64,000 bases of DNA, taken from assembly GCA_009911355.1 (NCBI GenBank), contig QXXE01000006.1:1-64000 (forward strand), in the 5' to 3' direction. Position numbers and translations under genes: made by a program. The notes beneath the pieces are model-generated. The model was not told the DNA's origin and ran no database searches. It saw nothing but the letters and a program-made list of their open reading frames with translations. Of this stretch, positions 49,236 to 57,785 are shown piece by piece (the first letter of the stretch is position 1; each line of letters opens with the position of its first letter). The DNA comes from Clostridiaceae bacterium. GTDB taxonomy: Bacteria; Bacillota; Clostridia; Oscillospirales; Butyricicoccaceae.

Positions 49236-49976
49236 ATGCTTACTGTTCAGGAAATACAGACGCCAGAATTTGAAAAGGCGGTTTTTGGCGGCTATGACCA
49301 GAAAGCGGTCGACGATTTTATGGAAACAGTTGCAGCGGATTTTGCTTCGCTCCAAAAAGAGAATGCCGCGCTGAAATCCAAGATGAAAGTGCTGGTTGAT
49401 AAAATCGAGGAATACCGTAGCGTAGAAAACGGTATGCGCCGCGCCTTGGTATCTGCGCAAAGCATTGCGCAGGAAACTATTGATAAGGCACAGGCAGAAT
49501 CAGCGCAGCTGATTGCGGAGGCCAAGCAGAACGCCGATGAGCAGATCGAAGCTTACCGCATCCAGATTGAAGCAGAATCGCGTAAGCTTCATACCGCAAA
49601 GGAAAAGACTGCGCAGTTCCTTTCCCATGTAACAGCGCTTTACGATGAGCAGACAAAAATGCTTATGAAGATGTCCGCGTCGGATGAGCTCACGATCGAG
49701 AGCCCACCGGCCGTGGCCAAAGCGGTGGTTGAGCCGGTTTCGGGCGATACGCGGCCACAGCCGATGCCAACTGCGGTTACAACGGCTGCCGCACAGCCAG
49801 AACAGCCCGATGAAGACGCAGATATGAAGGTGGCAGCACAGCCAACCGCCCGTTTTAACGTAATGGAAGTTACGTTGGCAAGCAGCGCCGAGCCGCTGCC
49901 TGAACAACACAGCCGGCGGGATTTTGACTTTGGCGACTTAAAATTTGGCGCAGATTACAACCCTTCCGAGGGATGA
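49236..49976 (+). CDS. divIVA: DivIVA-type division/polarity protein
   Basis: 246-residue coiled-coil protein. The N-terminal curvature-binding domain reads MLTVQEIQTPEFEKAVFGGY followed by DQKAVDDFMETV, and the central part is a long coiled coil (residues about 30-140). The C-terminal part is low-complexity, rich in Ala, Pro and Glu, ending FDFGDLKFGADYNPSEG. DivIVA localises to negatively curved membrane at poles and septa. ATG 49236 has GGGAGG upstream. In this cluster it stands between yggT and ileS. Confidence 0.9.
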   Translation: MLTVQEIQTPEFEKAVFGGYDQKAVDDFMETVAADFASLQKENAALKSKMKVLVDKIEEYRSVENGMRRALVSAQSIAQETIDKAQAESAQLIAEAKQNADEQIEAYRIQIEAESRKLHTAKEKTAQFLSHVTALYDEQTKMLMKMSASDELTIESPPAVAKAVVEPVSGDTRPQPMPTAVTTAAAQPEQPDEDADMKVAAQPTARFNVMEVTLASSAEPLPEQHSRRDFDFGDLKFGADYNPSEG

Positions 49977-50051
49977 TCTCATATACGCTACAGCCGCACA
50001 TCAGGCTGAGGAATCTTACATATTTCAAAATGAAAGGACTGAAACGGTAGA

Positions 50052-52844
50052 ATGCCGCAGGATTATAATGCAACAATCCACCTGCCCAAAACCGATTTCC
50101 CCATGCGTGCAGGACTGCCCGCGCGGGAACCAGTTTTCCAGGAGGAATGGGAGAAAGAAGGGCTCTATCAGCAGCTGATGGAGAAAAATGAGGGGAAACC
50201 CCTGTTTATCCTACATGACGGCCCTCCATATGCAAACGGCAATTTGCATATGGGGCACGCGCTCAATAAGGTATTGAAGGATATCATTGTCCGCTACAAG
50301 AATATGGCGGGCTTCCATGCACCATATACACCGGGCTGGGATACCCATGGGCTTCCCATCGAACGGCAGGCGATCAAGGCGTATGGCATGGATCGGGATA
50401 AGGTTTCTGTTGCCGAATTCCGCTCAAAGTGTGAGGAATTTGCGTGCGAGCACGTTAATACGCAGCGCACCCAGTTTAAGCGGCTGGGCGTTTTGGGGGA
50501 TTGGGAAAAGCCGTATCTTACCTTGACCCATGATTTCGAGGCCACGCAGATCGAAGTTTTTGGGGAGATGGTGAAAAAAGGTTTTATCTATAAAGGGATG
50601 AAGCCGGTTTACTGGTGCCCGAAGGACGAAACCGCGCTGGCAGAGGCTGAGATTGAATATCAGGATGTGCCTTGTAAATCCATCTTTGTCAAGTTTGCCG
50701 TTACCGATGACAAAGGCGTGATTTCCAAGCTGATCGGTACAACGGAGAATGTATATTTTGTAATTTGGACAACTACGACCTGGACCATCCCGGGCAACCT
50801 GGCGATTTCCCTGAACCCGTTCTTTGAATACGATTTCGTGAAGGTCCCGAACGGCGAGATCTATGTTCTTGCAAAGGAACTGGTCGAGTCGGTTATGAAA
50901 ACCGCTGGCATTGGGGAATGGGAAGTCCTTGCGACCGCGCTTGGCTCCGACCTCGAAATGGTCAAAACCCGCCATCCACTGTTTGACCGTGACTCGGTCG
51001 TGATTACGGGCGAGCATGTCACGCTTGACGCTGGTACCGGCTGTGTCCATACTGCGCCCGGCTTTGGTGCAGATGACTTTATCGTATGCCAGAAGTACAA
51101 GATCCCGATCATTGTCCCGGTGGATGAAAAGGGTTGCCATACTGCCGAGTCCGGCAAGTATGAGGGCATTTATGTCGATGATTCCAATGAAATTATACTG
51201 AAAGACCTTGACGAATGCGGCGCGCTGTTGGCAACTGAGGATATCGTGCACTCCTATCCGCACTGCTGGCGCTGTAAAAACCCGATCATCTTCCGCACAA
51301 CAGAGCAATGGTTCTGTTCGGTTGATGCGCTCAAGGATGATGCGGTCAGAGCCTGCCACAACATTACTTGGCTGCCGGCCTGGGGCGAGGAACGCATGAC
51401 CTCGATGATCGTTGAACGTTCGGACTGGTGCATTTCCCGCCAGCGAATCTGGGGCGTACCGATCCCGATTTTCTTCTGTAAAGACTGCGGCAAGCCGCTT
51501 GTCAATGAGCAAACCATCAAGATCGTCTCTAACCTGTTCCGTGAACGCGGCTCTAATGCCTGGTTTGAACTTGATGCTTCTGAGATTTTGCCGGATGATA
51601 TCAAATGTGAATGCGGCTGCGGTTCCTTTGACAAAGAAACCGATACGATGGACGTATGGTTTGACTCCGGTTCGTCTCATGCAGCGGTATTGGATGATGG
51701 GAAATTCCCATATTTGCAGTTCCCGGCCGATGTATACCTGGAAGGGAACGACCAGTACCGCGGCTGGTTCCAGTCATCGATGCTGACTTCCATCGCAACG
51801 AAGGGGGTTGCGCCTTACAAGACGGTTATCACCCATGGCATGATCGTTGACGAGGAACGGCAGAAGATGTCAAAATCGCTCGGCAACGGGATCAGCCTGC
51901 AGGAAATCCTCAAGCAGTATGGTGCAGATATTGTGCGTCTTTGGGTGGCTTCTGCCGATTATAAGCAGGATATGCGTATTTCCAAAGAAATGTTCAAGCA
52001 CCTGTCGCAGAATTACCTTAAAATCCGGAACACGGCGCGTTATATCCTGGGCAACCTGAATGGCTTTGAGGTTTCGCAGTTGCTGCCTTATGGGGAGCTG
52101 GAGGAGCTTGACCAATGGGCGCTGATGAAGCTGAACGAGCTTGTCACAAAGGTGATTGGCGCTTATGATGCCTATGAGTTCCATACCGTACTCCATGCGA
52201 TCCACAACTTCTGCGTTGTTGATATGTCGAATTTCTACCTTGATGTAATCAAGGATCGCCTTTACTGTGACGAGGGCAAATTGCGCCTGTCCGCGCAGAC
52301 CGCAATGTTCCACATTCTGGACGCAATTGTGCGCATGGTTTCGCCCATCCTGTGCTTCACTTCCGATGAAATTTGGAAAGCAATGCCCCATCAGGAAGGG
52401 GACGACCTGCGTAATATTGCGCTGAACGGTATGCCAGCCCCCAATGCAGCGTATGCATTTGATGCGAAAAAGCAGGAAAAATGGACCCGTCTGCTTGTAT
52501 TACGGGACGAAGTCAACAAGGCGCTGGAAGCCGCGCGTAATCAGAAGATTATCGGCAAGCCGCTTGAAGCTGCGGTGACAGTCGAATTGAATGGTGTCGA
52601 CTGCGCTTATTTCCGTGAAAACTTCACGGAGGAAGCGCTGGCAGACCTTTGTATTGTGTCCGAAATGCATGTATCGGAGGGCGAAGGCGCACCCAAGACG
52701 GTGGAAAACCGCTACGGCTTGAAGGTTACAGTTGCCCATGCGGAGAGCAAAAAGTGCGAGCGTTGCTGGAAGCTTGTCAGCAGTGTCGGCTCGGACAGCA
52801 GGCATCCGGCTCTTTGTGCGCGCTGCGCATCGGTCGTTGGATGA
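50052..52844 (+). CDS. ileS: Isoleucyl-tRNA synthetase
   Basis: 930-residue class I synthetase with the HIGH motif in PPYANGNLHMGHALNKVL near residue 57, the editing (CP1) insertion with TWTIPGNLA and GTGCVHTAPGFGADDF, the KMSKS motif in RQKMSKSLGNG near 596, and the C-terminal zinc site (CERCWK ... CARC). MPQDYNATIHLPKTDFPMRAG is the standard N terminus. No T-box is found upstream of this gene. A hairpin terminator follows, separating it from lspA. Confidence 0.97.
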   Translation: MPQDYNATIHLPKTDFPMRAGLPAREPVFQEEWEKEGLYQQLMEKNEGKPLFILHDGPPYANGNLHMGHALNKVLKDIIVRYKNMAGFHAPYTPGWDTHGLPIERQAIKAYGMDRDKVSVAEFRSKCEEFACEHVNTQRTQFKRLGVLGDWEKPYLTLTHDFEATQIEVFGEMVKKGFIYKGMKPVYWCPKDETALAEAEIEYQDVPCKSIFVKFAVTDDKGVISKLIGTTENVYFVIWTTTTWTIPGNLAISLNPFFEYDFVKVPNGEIYVLAKELVESVMKTAGIGEWEVLATALGSDLEMVKTRHPLFDRDSVVITGEHVTLDAGTGCVHTAPGFGADDFIVCQKYKIPIIVPVDEKGCHTAESGKYEGIYVDDSNEIILKDLDECGALLATEDIVHSYPHCWRCKNPIIFRTTEQWFCSVDALKDDAVRACHNITWLPAWGEERMTSMIVERSDWCISRQRIWGVPIPIFFCKDCGKPLVNEQTIKIVSNLFRERGSNAWFELDASEILPDDIKCECGCGSFDKETDTMDVWFDSGSSHAAVLDDGKFPYLQFPADVYLEGNDQYRGWFQSSMLTSIATKGVAPYKTVITHGMIVDEERQKMSKSLGNGISLQEILKQYGADIVRLWVASADYKQDMRISKEMFKHLSQNYLKIRNTARYILGNLNGFEVSQLLPYGELEELDQWALMKLNELVTKVIGAYDAYEFHTVLHAIHNFCVVDMSNFYLDVIKDRLYCDEGKLRLSAQTAMFHILDAIVRMVSPILCFTSDEIWKAMPHQEGDDLRNIALNGMPAPNAAYAFDAKKQEKWTRLLVLRDEVNKALEAARNQKIIGKPLEAAVTVELNGVDCAYFRENFTEEALADLCIVSEMHVSEGEGAPKTVENRYGLKVTVAHAESKKCERCWKLVSSVGSDSRHPALCARCASVVG

Positions 52845-52856
52845 TTGTAAAATTCG

Positions 52857-52885
52857 AGGGGCGGGCGTAAGCCTGCCCCTTTTTC
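52857..52885 (+). terminator. Intrinsic terminator between ileS and lspA
   Basis: AGGGGCGGGC (52857-52866) and GCCTGCCCCT (52871-52880) form a 10-bp stem with one G-U pair around GTAA, followed by TTTTT. Confidence 0.85.
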
Positions 52886-52901
52886 AGCAGGGAGGAACGA
52901 T

Positions 52902-53378
52902 ATGCTGGCTGTTTTATCCATTTTAGGGATGATTGCGCTGGATCAGGCGGTTAAATGGTGGGCAGTACATGTGCTCCGGCCGACCGGGGAAATCCCGCTG
53001 ATCGAAGGGGTATTCCATCTGACCTATATTGAAAACCGTGGATCGGCGTTCGGGTTATTCCCTGGTCAGCGGCTGCTCTTTTTGGCAGTGACCTCACTGG
53101 TGCTGGCCGCAATCGTTTTCGCGCTCTGGAAGGGTATCATCCAAACCCGGACGGGGAAGTGGTCGATATACCTGCTGTTTGGCGGGGCTGTCGGGAATCT
53201 GATCGACCGGGTATTGCAGGGCTATGTAGTTGACCTGTTCTATTTCCGTCTGATTGATTTTCCGGTATTTAATGTCGCAGATATTTTTGTCTGCACCGGT
53301 GCCGCACTATTCTTTATTTATGTGCAGTTCCAGCATAAAAGCAAAGATTCCCGGAAAGAGGAGGAGCCGGATGGCTGA
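52902..53378 (+). CDS. lspA: Lipoprotein signal peptidase
   Basis: 158-residue type II signal peptidase with four membrane helices that cleaves prolipoproteins after lipid attachment. Catalytic Asp motifs are in GAVGNLIDRV near residue 97 and FNVADIFVCTG near 121. The N-terminal DQAVKWW motif is standard. GGGAGG precedes the ATG. It overlaps the pseudouridine synthase gene by 8 nt, the conserved lspA-rluD pair. Confidence 0.96.
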   Translation: MLAVLSILGMIALDQAVKWWAVHVLRPTGEIPLIEGVFHLTYIENRGSAFGLFPGQRLLFLAVTSLVLAAIVFALWKGIIQTRTGKWSIYLLFGGAVGNLIDRVLQGYVVDLFYFRLIDFPVFNVADIFVCTGAALFFIYVQFQHKSKDSRKEEEPDG

Positions 53379-54294
53379 AACACTGCTCCTGTCACCAGGG
53401 CCCGAGGAAGCGGGGATGCGCATTGATGCCTACTTGGGCGTTGCGGCTCCAGGGCTGACCCGCAGCGCAGCGCAGCGGCTGCTTGCCAATGGAGCCGTTA
53501 CAATCGGTGGGAAAGCACTCAAAAAAAACTATAAGGTTGCTGCTTCAGATGAAATTGTAATCCTTCTACCGGATGTAAAGCTGATTGACTTGACGCCAGA
53601 AAACCTGCCGCTTGATATCGTTTATGAGGATGATTCGATCATTGTGATCAATAAAGCGCGCGGTATGGTTGTCCATCCGGCTGCGGGCAATTGGAACGGC
53701 ACACTGGTTCATGCATTGATGTATCACTGTGGGGACCGGCTTTCCGGAATCAACGGGGAACTCCGCCCTGGCATTGTCCACCGGATTGATAAAGACACCT
53801 CCGGGCTGCTGGTAGTTGCGAAAAATGACGCAGCACATCAGCATTTATCTGCGCAGATTCAAAGGCATGACGTAAAGCGGGAATATGAAGCGATTGTAAT
53901 TGGCACCTTTCGTGAGGCAGAAGGGACCATCAGCCTTCCCATTGCACGGCACCCAACCGACCGGAAACGCATGGCCGTTTGCGCTGGCGGACGGGAAGCG
54001 GTCACACATTACCAGACCATTGCAAGCTATTCTAGGTATTCCCATATGGGATTCCGGCTTGAAACCGGCAGGACCCACCAAATCCGTGTGCATATGGCGG
54101 CGGCAGGCCATCCGATTATTGGCGATCCGGTTTACGGTATGCCAAAGGACCGTTTTTCCACGCTTAACGGCCAATGCCTGCATGCGGCGCATTTGACGCT
54201 GGTGCATCCGGAAACCGGGGAAACGATGCGGTTTGATGCGCCATTACCAGAGTATTTTCTAAACGTTCTTGAAAAAATAAGGAAAATGACATGA
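53371..54294 (+). CDS. RluD-type 23S rRNA pseudouridine synthase
   Basis: 307-residue RluA-family enzyme: N-terminal S4 domain (GMRIDAYLGVAAPGLTRSAAQ) followed by the catalytic domain with HRIDKDTSGLLVVAKN near residue 133 (catalytic Asp) and GRTHQIRVHMAAAGHPI near 232. Family members convert specific uridines in helix 69 of 23S rRNA to pseudouridine; the exact target is not shown. ATG 53371 has GAGGAGGAG upstream. Confidence 0.94.
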   Translation: MAETLLLSPGPEEAGMRIDAYLGVAAPGLTRSAAQRLLANGAVTIGGKALKKNYKVAASDEIVILLPDVKLIDLTPENLPLDIVYEDDSIIVINKARGMVVHPAAGNWNGTLVHALMYHCGDRLSGINGELRPGIVHRIDKDTSGLLVVAKNDAAHQHLSAQIQRHDVKREYEAIVIGTFREAEGTISLPIARHPTDRKRMAVCAGGREAVTHYQTIASYSRYSHMGFRLETGRTHQIRVHMAAAGHPIIGDPVYGMPKDRFSTLNGQCLHAAHLTLVHPETGETMRFDAPLPEYFLNVLEKIRKMT

Positions 54295-55100
54295 AACGAT
54301 TTGAAAGGGTACTTTTAGCGAGCGATATGGACGGCACCCTTCTAAGCAGCAGCCGTCTGATCAGTAGGGAGAACCGCGAAGCGCTGCAATGGTTCACAGA
54401 GCAGGGCGGTCATTTCTGTGTTGCAACCGGCCGTGCCGTTGAGGTAACGAAGATGTATTTTAACGATGTGCCGGTCAATGCGCCTTATATCTGTCTCAAT
54501 GGCGCACTGGTTTATGGGACTGATGGGACGCTACTTCGGCATAACAGTATGCCGGAGGATACGCTTTTCCTGCTGGATACGGCACGGAAGGTGTCACCGG
54601 GAATCGGTGTAGAGGTATACATTCGTGAAAAAATCTTCATTTTGCATTCGAGCCCGCTCACCGAGCAGCATTTTCGGATGTTATGCATCCAACCTCCGCA
54701 TATTACATTGGAAAAACTGCCTCCATGCACGGAATGGAGCAAGATGAACCTGACTGGTACGCCAGAAGAGATTGCCCGGCTGCAAAAAGCGCTAGAACCG
54801 TTCAAGGATCGCTTTTCGACAGCATCTTCCATGCCGTCCTTTTGTGAGGTAACTGCAATTTCTGCTACAAAGGGAACGGCGGTTGCGCAGGCAGCAGAAT
54901 TATGCGGCATTCAAACAGAAAATGTTTACACAGCAGGGGATAGCGCCAACGACCTTTCCATGATACAGGCATTTTATTCATTTGCCCCAGAAAATTGCGA
55001 GCCTGTTATCCGGAAAGCAGCGAACGAGATCGTCTGTGACAATGACCACGGAGCAATCGCGCAAATTATCCGTGTGTTGGCAAAACGGTATCCAGATTAA
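54291..55100 (+). CDS. Cof-type HAD hydrolase
   Basis: 269-residue HAD phosphatase of the Cof subfamily: motif I SDMDGTLLSS near residue 13, motif II in FCVATGR near 43, the Lys of motif III in SATKGTAV near 190, and motif IV in GDSANDLSM near 217. The C2 cap lies between motifs II and III. The substrate is not known; the group acts on sugar phosphates or nucleotides. It overlaps the pseudouridine synthase gene by 4 nt and ends the operon at a terminator. Confidence 0.92.
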   Translation: MKRFERVLLASDMDGTLLSSSRLISRENREALQWFTEQGGHFCVATGRAVEVTKMYFNDVPVNAPYICLNGALVYGTDGTLLRHNSMPEDTLFLLDTARKVSPGIGVEVYIREKIFILHSSPLTEQHFRMLCIQPPHITLEKLPPCTEWSKMNLTGTPEEIARLQKALEPFKDRFSTASSMPSFCEVTAISATKGTAVAQAAELCGIQTENVYTAGDSANDLSMIQAFYSFAPENCEPVIRKAANEIVCDNDHGAIAQIIRVLAKRYPD

Positions 55101-55128
55101 GAAAACAGCGGTATATGCCGCTGTTTTC
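55101..55128 (+). terminator. Terminator of the division/lspA block
   Basis: GAAAACAGCGG and CCGCTGTTTTC form an 11-bp stem around TATATG, ending in TTTTCTT. Confidence 0.85.
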
Positions 55129-55211
55129 TTATCATGTTTATCTCATTCTACGCAATGCCCACAGGAATTATTAGATTTTAAGGCATCGCAAATCTTGTAA
55201 AGTGAATCCTT

Positions 55212-55700
55212 TTACAATTTATCAGATCTTGGCAGCACGTACAGCTCAAGATCATCGATTACTTCCTGTCCAAGCGCTGTAAGGGCCATGCTTCCATATT
55301 CAATTTCTGGGACCGCAAAACCGGTTGCGCGGGCGCAGAAATCTGTGAAGGCAGCAGAGTTGACATAGTTGCTATAGTTGAACCGTTCCAGTGGTTCCGT
55401 ATAACTGACAGAAATGAGTTTTTGTTCCAAAAGGCGGGTAAGAATGCCCGCTGTTTGGCAAACATCTGGAAATGTTTCGGAAGGGGCGCTGAGAAATACA
55501 GGCGCCAGGCAATCACTCTCCGGAGAGGAGCCATTTAAACGGCGCAACGAAAACCTTACAGCCGGGAGGAAGGGGAGTTCCGCAAACCGGAGCAGAAAAT
55601 CTGCATCCTTGCGGCGAATCCGGATTTCCCTTGCCTGCCCGCAGGCAGAGCAGCAGGCATTTTTTCCGCAGCCTGCACACGGATTTTGTTGACAGCCCAT
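55212..55700 (-). CDS. Cys-rich N-terminal protein of unknown function
   Basis: 162-residue protein whose first 20 residues hold six Cys (MGCQQNPCAGCGKNACCSAC), a CxxxxCxxCxxxxCCxxC pattern suited to binding zinc or an iron-sulphur cluster. The rest is a mixed helix/strand domain (RRKDADFLLRFAELPFLPAV at the start, ALTALGQEVIDDLELYVLP near the end) that ends in a winged-helix-like turn. I do not recognise the family. The ATG at 55700 has AAAGGATAGG upstream. It is isolated on the - strand, convergent with the HAD operon. Confidence 0.75.
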   Translation of the reverse strand: MGCQQNPCAGCGKNACCSACGQAREIRIRRKDADFLLRFAELPFLPAVRFSLRRLNGSSPESDCLAPVFLSAPSETFPDVCQTAGILTRLLEQKLISVSYTEPLERFNYSNYVNSAAFTDFCARATGFAVPEIEYGSMALTALGQEVIDDLELYVLPRSDKL

Positions 55701-55846
55701 AAAAACCTATCCTTTCTGCCACAAAAGTATGGCTGTAAAGCGGTAAACTATCCATACTATATCACATTTCCCGGACGTCTGCAAGCGCTGAATTTATAGT
55801 TCATCCCCCCCGGCGCTGCGCATATACTGTATCGGAGGGATGCATT

Positions 55847-56137
55847 ATGGATGAGTTATTTTCGTTTGTAAAAGCTGATTATACCATTATTATCGCTGTA
55901 CTCTACTTTATCGGGATCGGGCTGCGCAAGCTGAAAGTATTTCCGAACAATTATATCCCGCTGTCTATTACTCTTGTAGGGATTGGGCTTGCTGCATTAA
56001 GCTCCCTTTCCCGTCTTTCAGGCTATTCAAATCTTGCTTCATTGGCCTTTGACAGCATTGCACAGGGCATACTCTGCGCCGGCATGAGCGTCTATGTCAA
56101 TGAATTTATTAAACATACCCGAAAGAAATCCCAATAA
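55847..56137 (+). CDS. Phage-holin-like small membrane protein
   Basis: 96-residue protein with three membrane helices (residues about 12-25, 36-55, 70-85), an N-terminal acidic start (MDELFSFVKADY) and a charged C-terminal KHTRKKSQ. This matches the Hol44/holin superfamily V layout, with YIPLSITLVGIGLAALSS as the core. Holins form pores that release endolysin, but there is no endolysin or other phage gene nearby. TCGGAGGG precedes the ATG. Homologues sit alone in many Clostridia genomes. Confidence 0.75.
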   Translation: MDELFSFVKADYTIIIAVLYFIGIGLRKLKVFPNNYIPLSITLVGIGLAALSSLSRLSGYSNLASLAFDSIAQGILCAGMSVYVNEFIKHTRKKSQ

Positions 56138-56142
56138 AAGGC

Positions 56143-56171
56143 TTGTGATTTTCGCCAAACTGGTATACAAT
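56143..56171 (+). promoter_or_regulatory. Promoter for the glycosyltransferase gene
   Basis: TTGTGA (56143-56148), 17-nt spacer, TACAAT (56166-56171), directly after the holin-like gene and 43 nt before the TTG start at 56214. Confidence 0.6.
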
Positions 56172-56213
56172 ATTATAGATTACGAATATTTACTGGTTTG
56201 GAGTGCTTTGCGA

Positions 56214-56960
56214 TTGAAAACAGCAGATATTATGGGGGTTCGGTTTCACGCCGTGACGCTGAATGAAGCGGTCGACTGCGCAATGAACCATATCCACATG
56301 AAAAAAAAGGGCTATATTGTTACGCCGAATCCTGAAATCGTTTATCTGACGCTGGACGACCCCGCGTTCCGTTCCCTGCTCAACGGCGCGGCGCTCGTCC
56401 TGCCGGATGGCATCGGCATCATTTATGCCGCAAGGGTTCTTGGGCGCGCATTATATGGCCGGGTCACCGGCATTGATTTTGCCAACCTTCTTATGCACCG
56501 TATGGCGCAGGAGCACCTGCGGCTGTTCCTGCTTGGCTCAAAACCCGGGGTTGCAGAGCTTGCGGCAGAAAATTTGCAGAAAAAGCATCCAGGACTTATT
56601 ATTTCCGGGTGCCACGACGGTTATTTCCAGGACGCGCAGTCTGCCGCTGACGCGGTGAATGCCGCAGGCGGGACGGATGTGATGTTCGTCTGCCTGGGTG
56701 CGCCAAAGCAAGAGTATTTCATGGCGGAATGGCAGGACAAGCTTAACGCAACCCTGCTGTGCGGGCTTGGCGGTTCCTTAGATGTATTCGCTGGCACGGT
56801 GAAACGTGCGCCTACGATCCTCGGAAAGCTGGGGCTTGAATGGCTGTACCGCCTTTATAAAGAGCCGTGGCGTTTCCGCCGGATGCTCAAGCTGCCGCTA
56901 TTTTTATTACTGGCAGTAAAGGAACGTATCCATCCGCAGAACAGGGAGGGCGATAAATGA
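56214..56960 (+). CDS. WecG/TagA/CpsF-family glycosyltransferase
   Basis: 248-residue glycosyltransferase of the GT26 family. Conserved blocks: GYIVTPNPEIVYLTLDDPAF near residue 36, LPDGIGIIYAARVLG near 63, RVTGIDFANLL near 83, and FVCLGAPKQEYFMAEW near 165. Members transfer N-acetylmannosamine to a lipid-linked carrier in wall teichoic acid or related polymer synthesis. I chose TTG 56214 with GGAG 10 nt upstream; the first 40 codons of a longer frame overlap the holin gene and lack support. It overlaps thyX by 4 nt. Confidence 0.9.
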   Translation: MKTADIMGVRFHAVTLNEAVDCAMNHIHMKKKGYIVTPNPEIVYLTLDDPAFRSLLNGAALVLPDGIGIIYAARVLGRALYGRVTGIDFANLLMHRMAQEHLRLFLLGSKPGVAELAAENLQKKHPGLIISGCHDGYFQDAQSAADAVNAAGGTDVMFVCLGAPKQEYFMAEWQDKLNATLLCGLGGSLDVFAGTVKRAPTILGKLGLEWLYRLYKEPWRFRRMLKLPLFLLLAVKERIHPQNREGDK

Positions 56961-57748
56961 AAGTTCATCTTTTGGCACACACCCCGGAACCCGAAAGGCT
57001 TGTTGCGGCCGCTGCAAAAAACTGTTATTCGGCAACCGACGTCGATTCTATTCTGGACGGGATGACCCCGGAAAGAACCGACAGCTTTTTACAGATGCTG
57101 GCCGGGCTGGGCCATGCGAGCCCGATCGAGCACGCAAGCTTTACATTTGCAATCGAAGGGGTTTCCCGCTCTCTGCTCGCACAGCTGACCCGCCACCGCA
57201 TCGCATCCTACAGCGTACAATCGCAGCGGTATGTGCGTGAACGTGGTTTTGAATATGTTGTCCCTCCGGAGATCGAAAAGCTGCCGGCGGCAAAAGCGGC
57301 CTTTCTCCGCGCGATGGAGAATGACCAGCGCACCTATGAAGAGCTGGCCGCCGCGCTGCTTGAAGGGCACGTCAAGGAATTGCTCGCACAGGGCGTCCCC
57401 GAACCGGAAGCCCGCCGACGCGCTGAAAAAATGTCAATTGAGGATGCGCGCTATGTATTGCCGAATGCCTGCGCGACCCGTATTGTAATGACGGCAAATG
57501 CCCGTTCCCTGCAAAATTTTTTCCGGCTGCGCTGTTGTAACCGCGCGCAATGGGAGATCCGTGCGCTTGCAGAGGAAATGTACAAGCTGTGTTATGCGGC
57601 CGCACCGGGACTATTTTCGCACAGCGGACCATCGTGCGTTGATGGTGCATGCAGCGAGGGGAAAATGAGCTGCGGGAATGCTGCCCAGGTGCGCACACGT
57701 TACTTATCGCTCCGTGCTGCGGCAAGGAATATTCCCGAGGAAATTTGA
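56957..57748 (+). CDS. thyX: Flavin-dependent thymidylate synthase
   Basis: 263-residue FAD-dependent enzyme making dTMP from dUMP with methylene-THF and NADPH. The signature RHRxxSxxxxSxRY is present as RHRIASYSVQSQRY near residue 78. Further active-site residues are in VLPNACATRIVMTANARSLQNFF near 175. The C-terminal tail carries two Cys pairs (CVDGAC, SCGNAA). It follows the glycosyltransferase with a 4-nt overlap. Presence of glyA in the same window fits the methylene-THF supply. Confidence 0.96.
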   Translation: MKVHLLAHTPEPERLVAAAAKNCYSATDVDSILDGMTPERTDSFLQMLAGLGHASPIEHASFTFAIEGVSRSLLAQLTRHRIASYSVQSQRYVRERGFEYVVPPEIEKLPAAKAAFLRAMENDQRTYEELAAALLEGHVKELLAQGVPEPEARRRAEKMSIEDARYVLPNACATRIVMTANARSLQNFFRLRCCNRAQWEIRALAEEMYKLCYAAAPGLFSHSGPSCVDGACSEGKMSCGNAAQVRTRYLSLRAAARNIPEEI

Positions 57749-57785
57749 CAACCTAAGTAAAATACACCCACTGGAAAGAGGTTTC

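Noticed and set aside
49977-50051. T-box upstream of ileS
   Set aside because: Only 75 nt separate divIVA and ileS, with no T-box sequence or terminator.
50424-51680. 418-codon - strand frame opposite ileS
   Set aside because: Shadow of ileS; ileS motifs fully account for this region.
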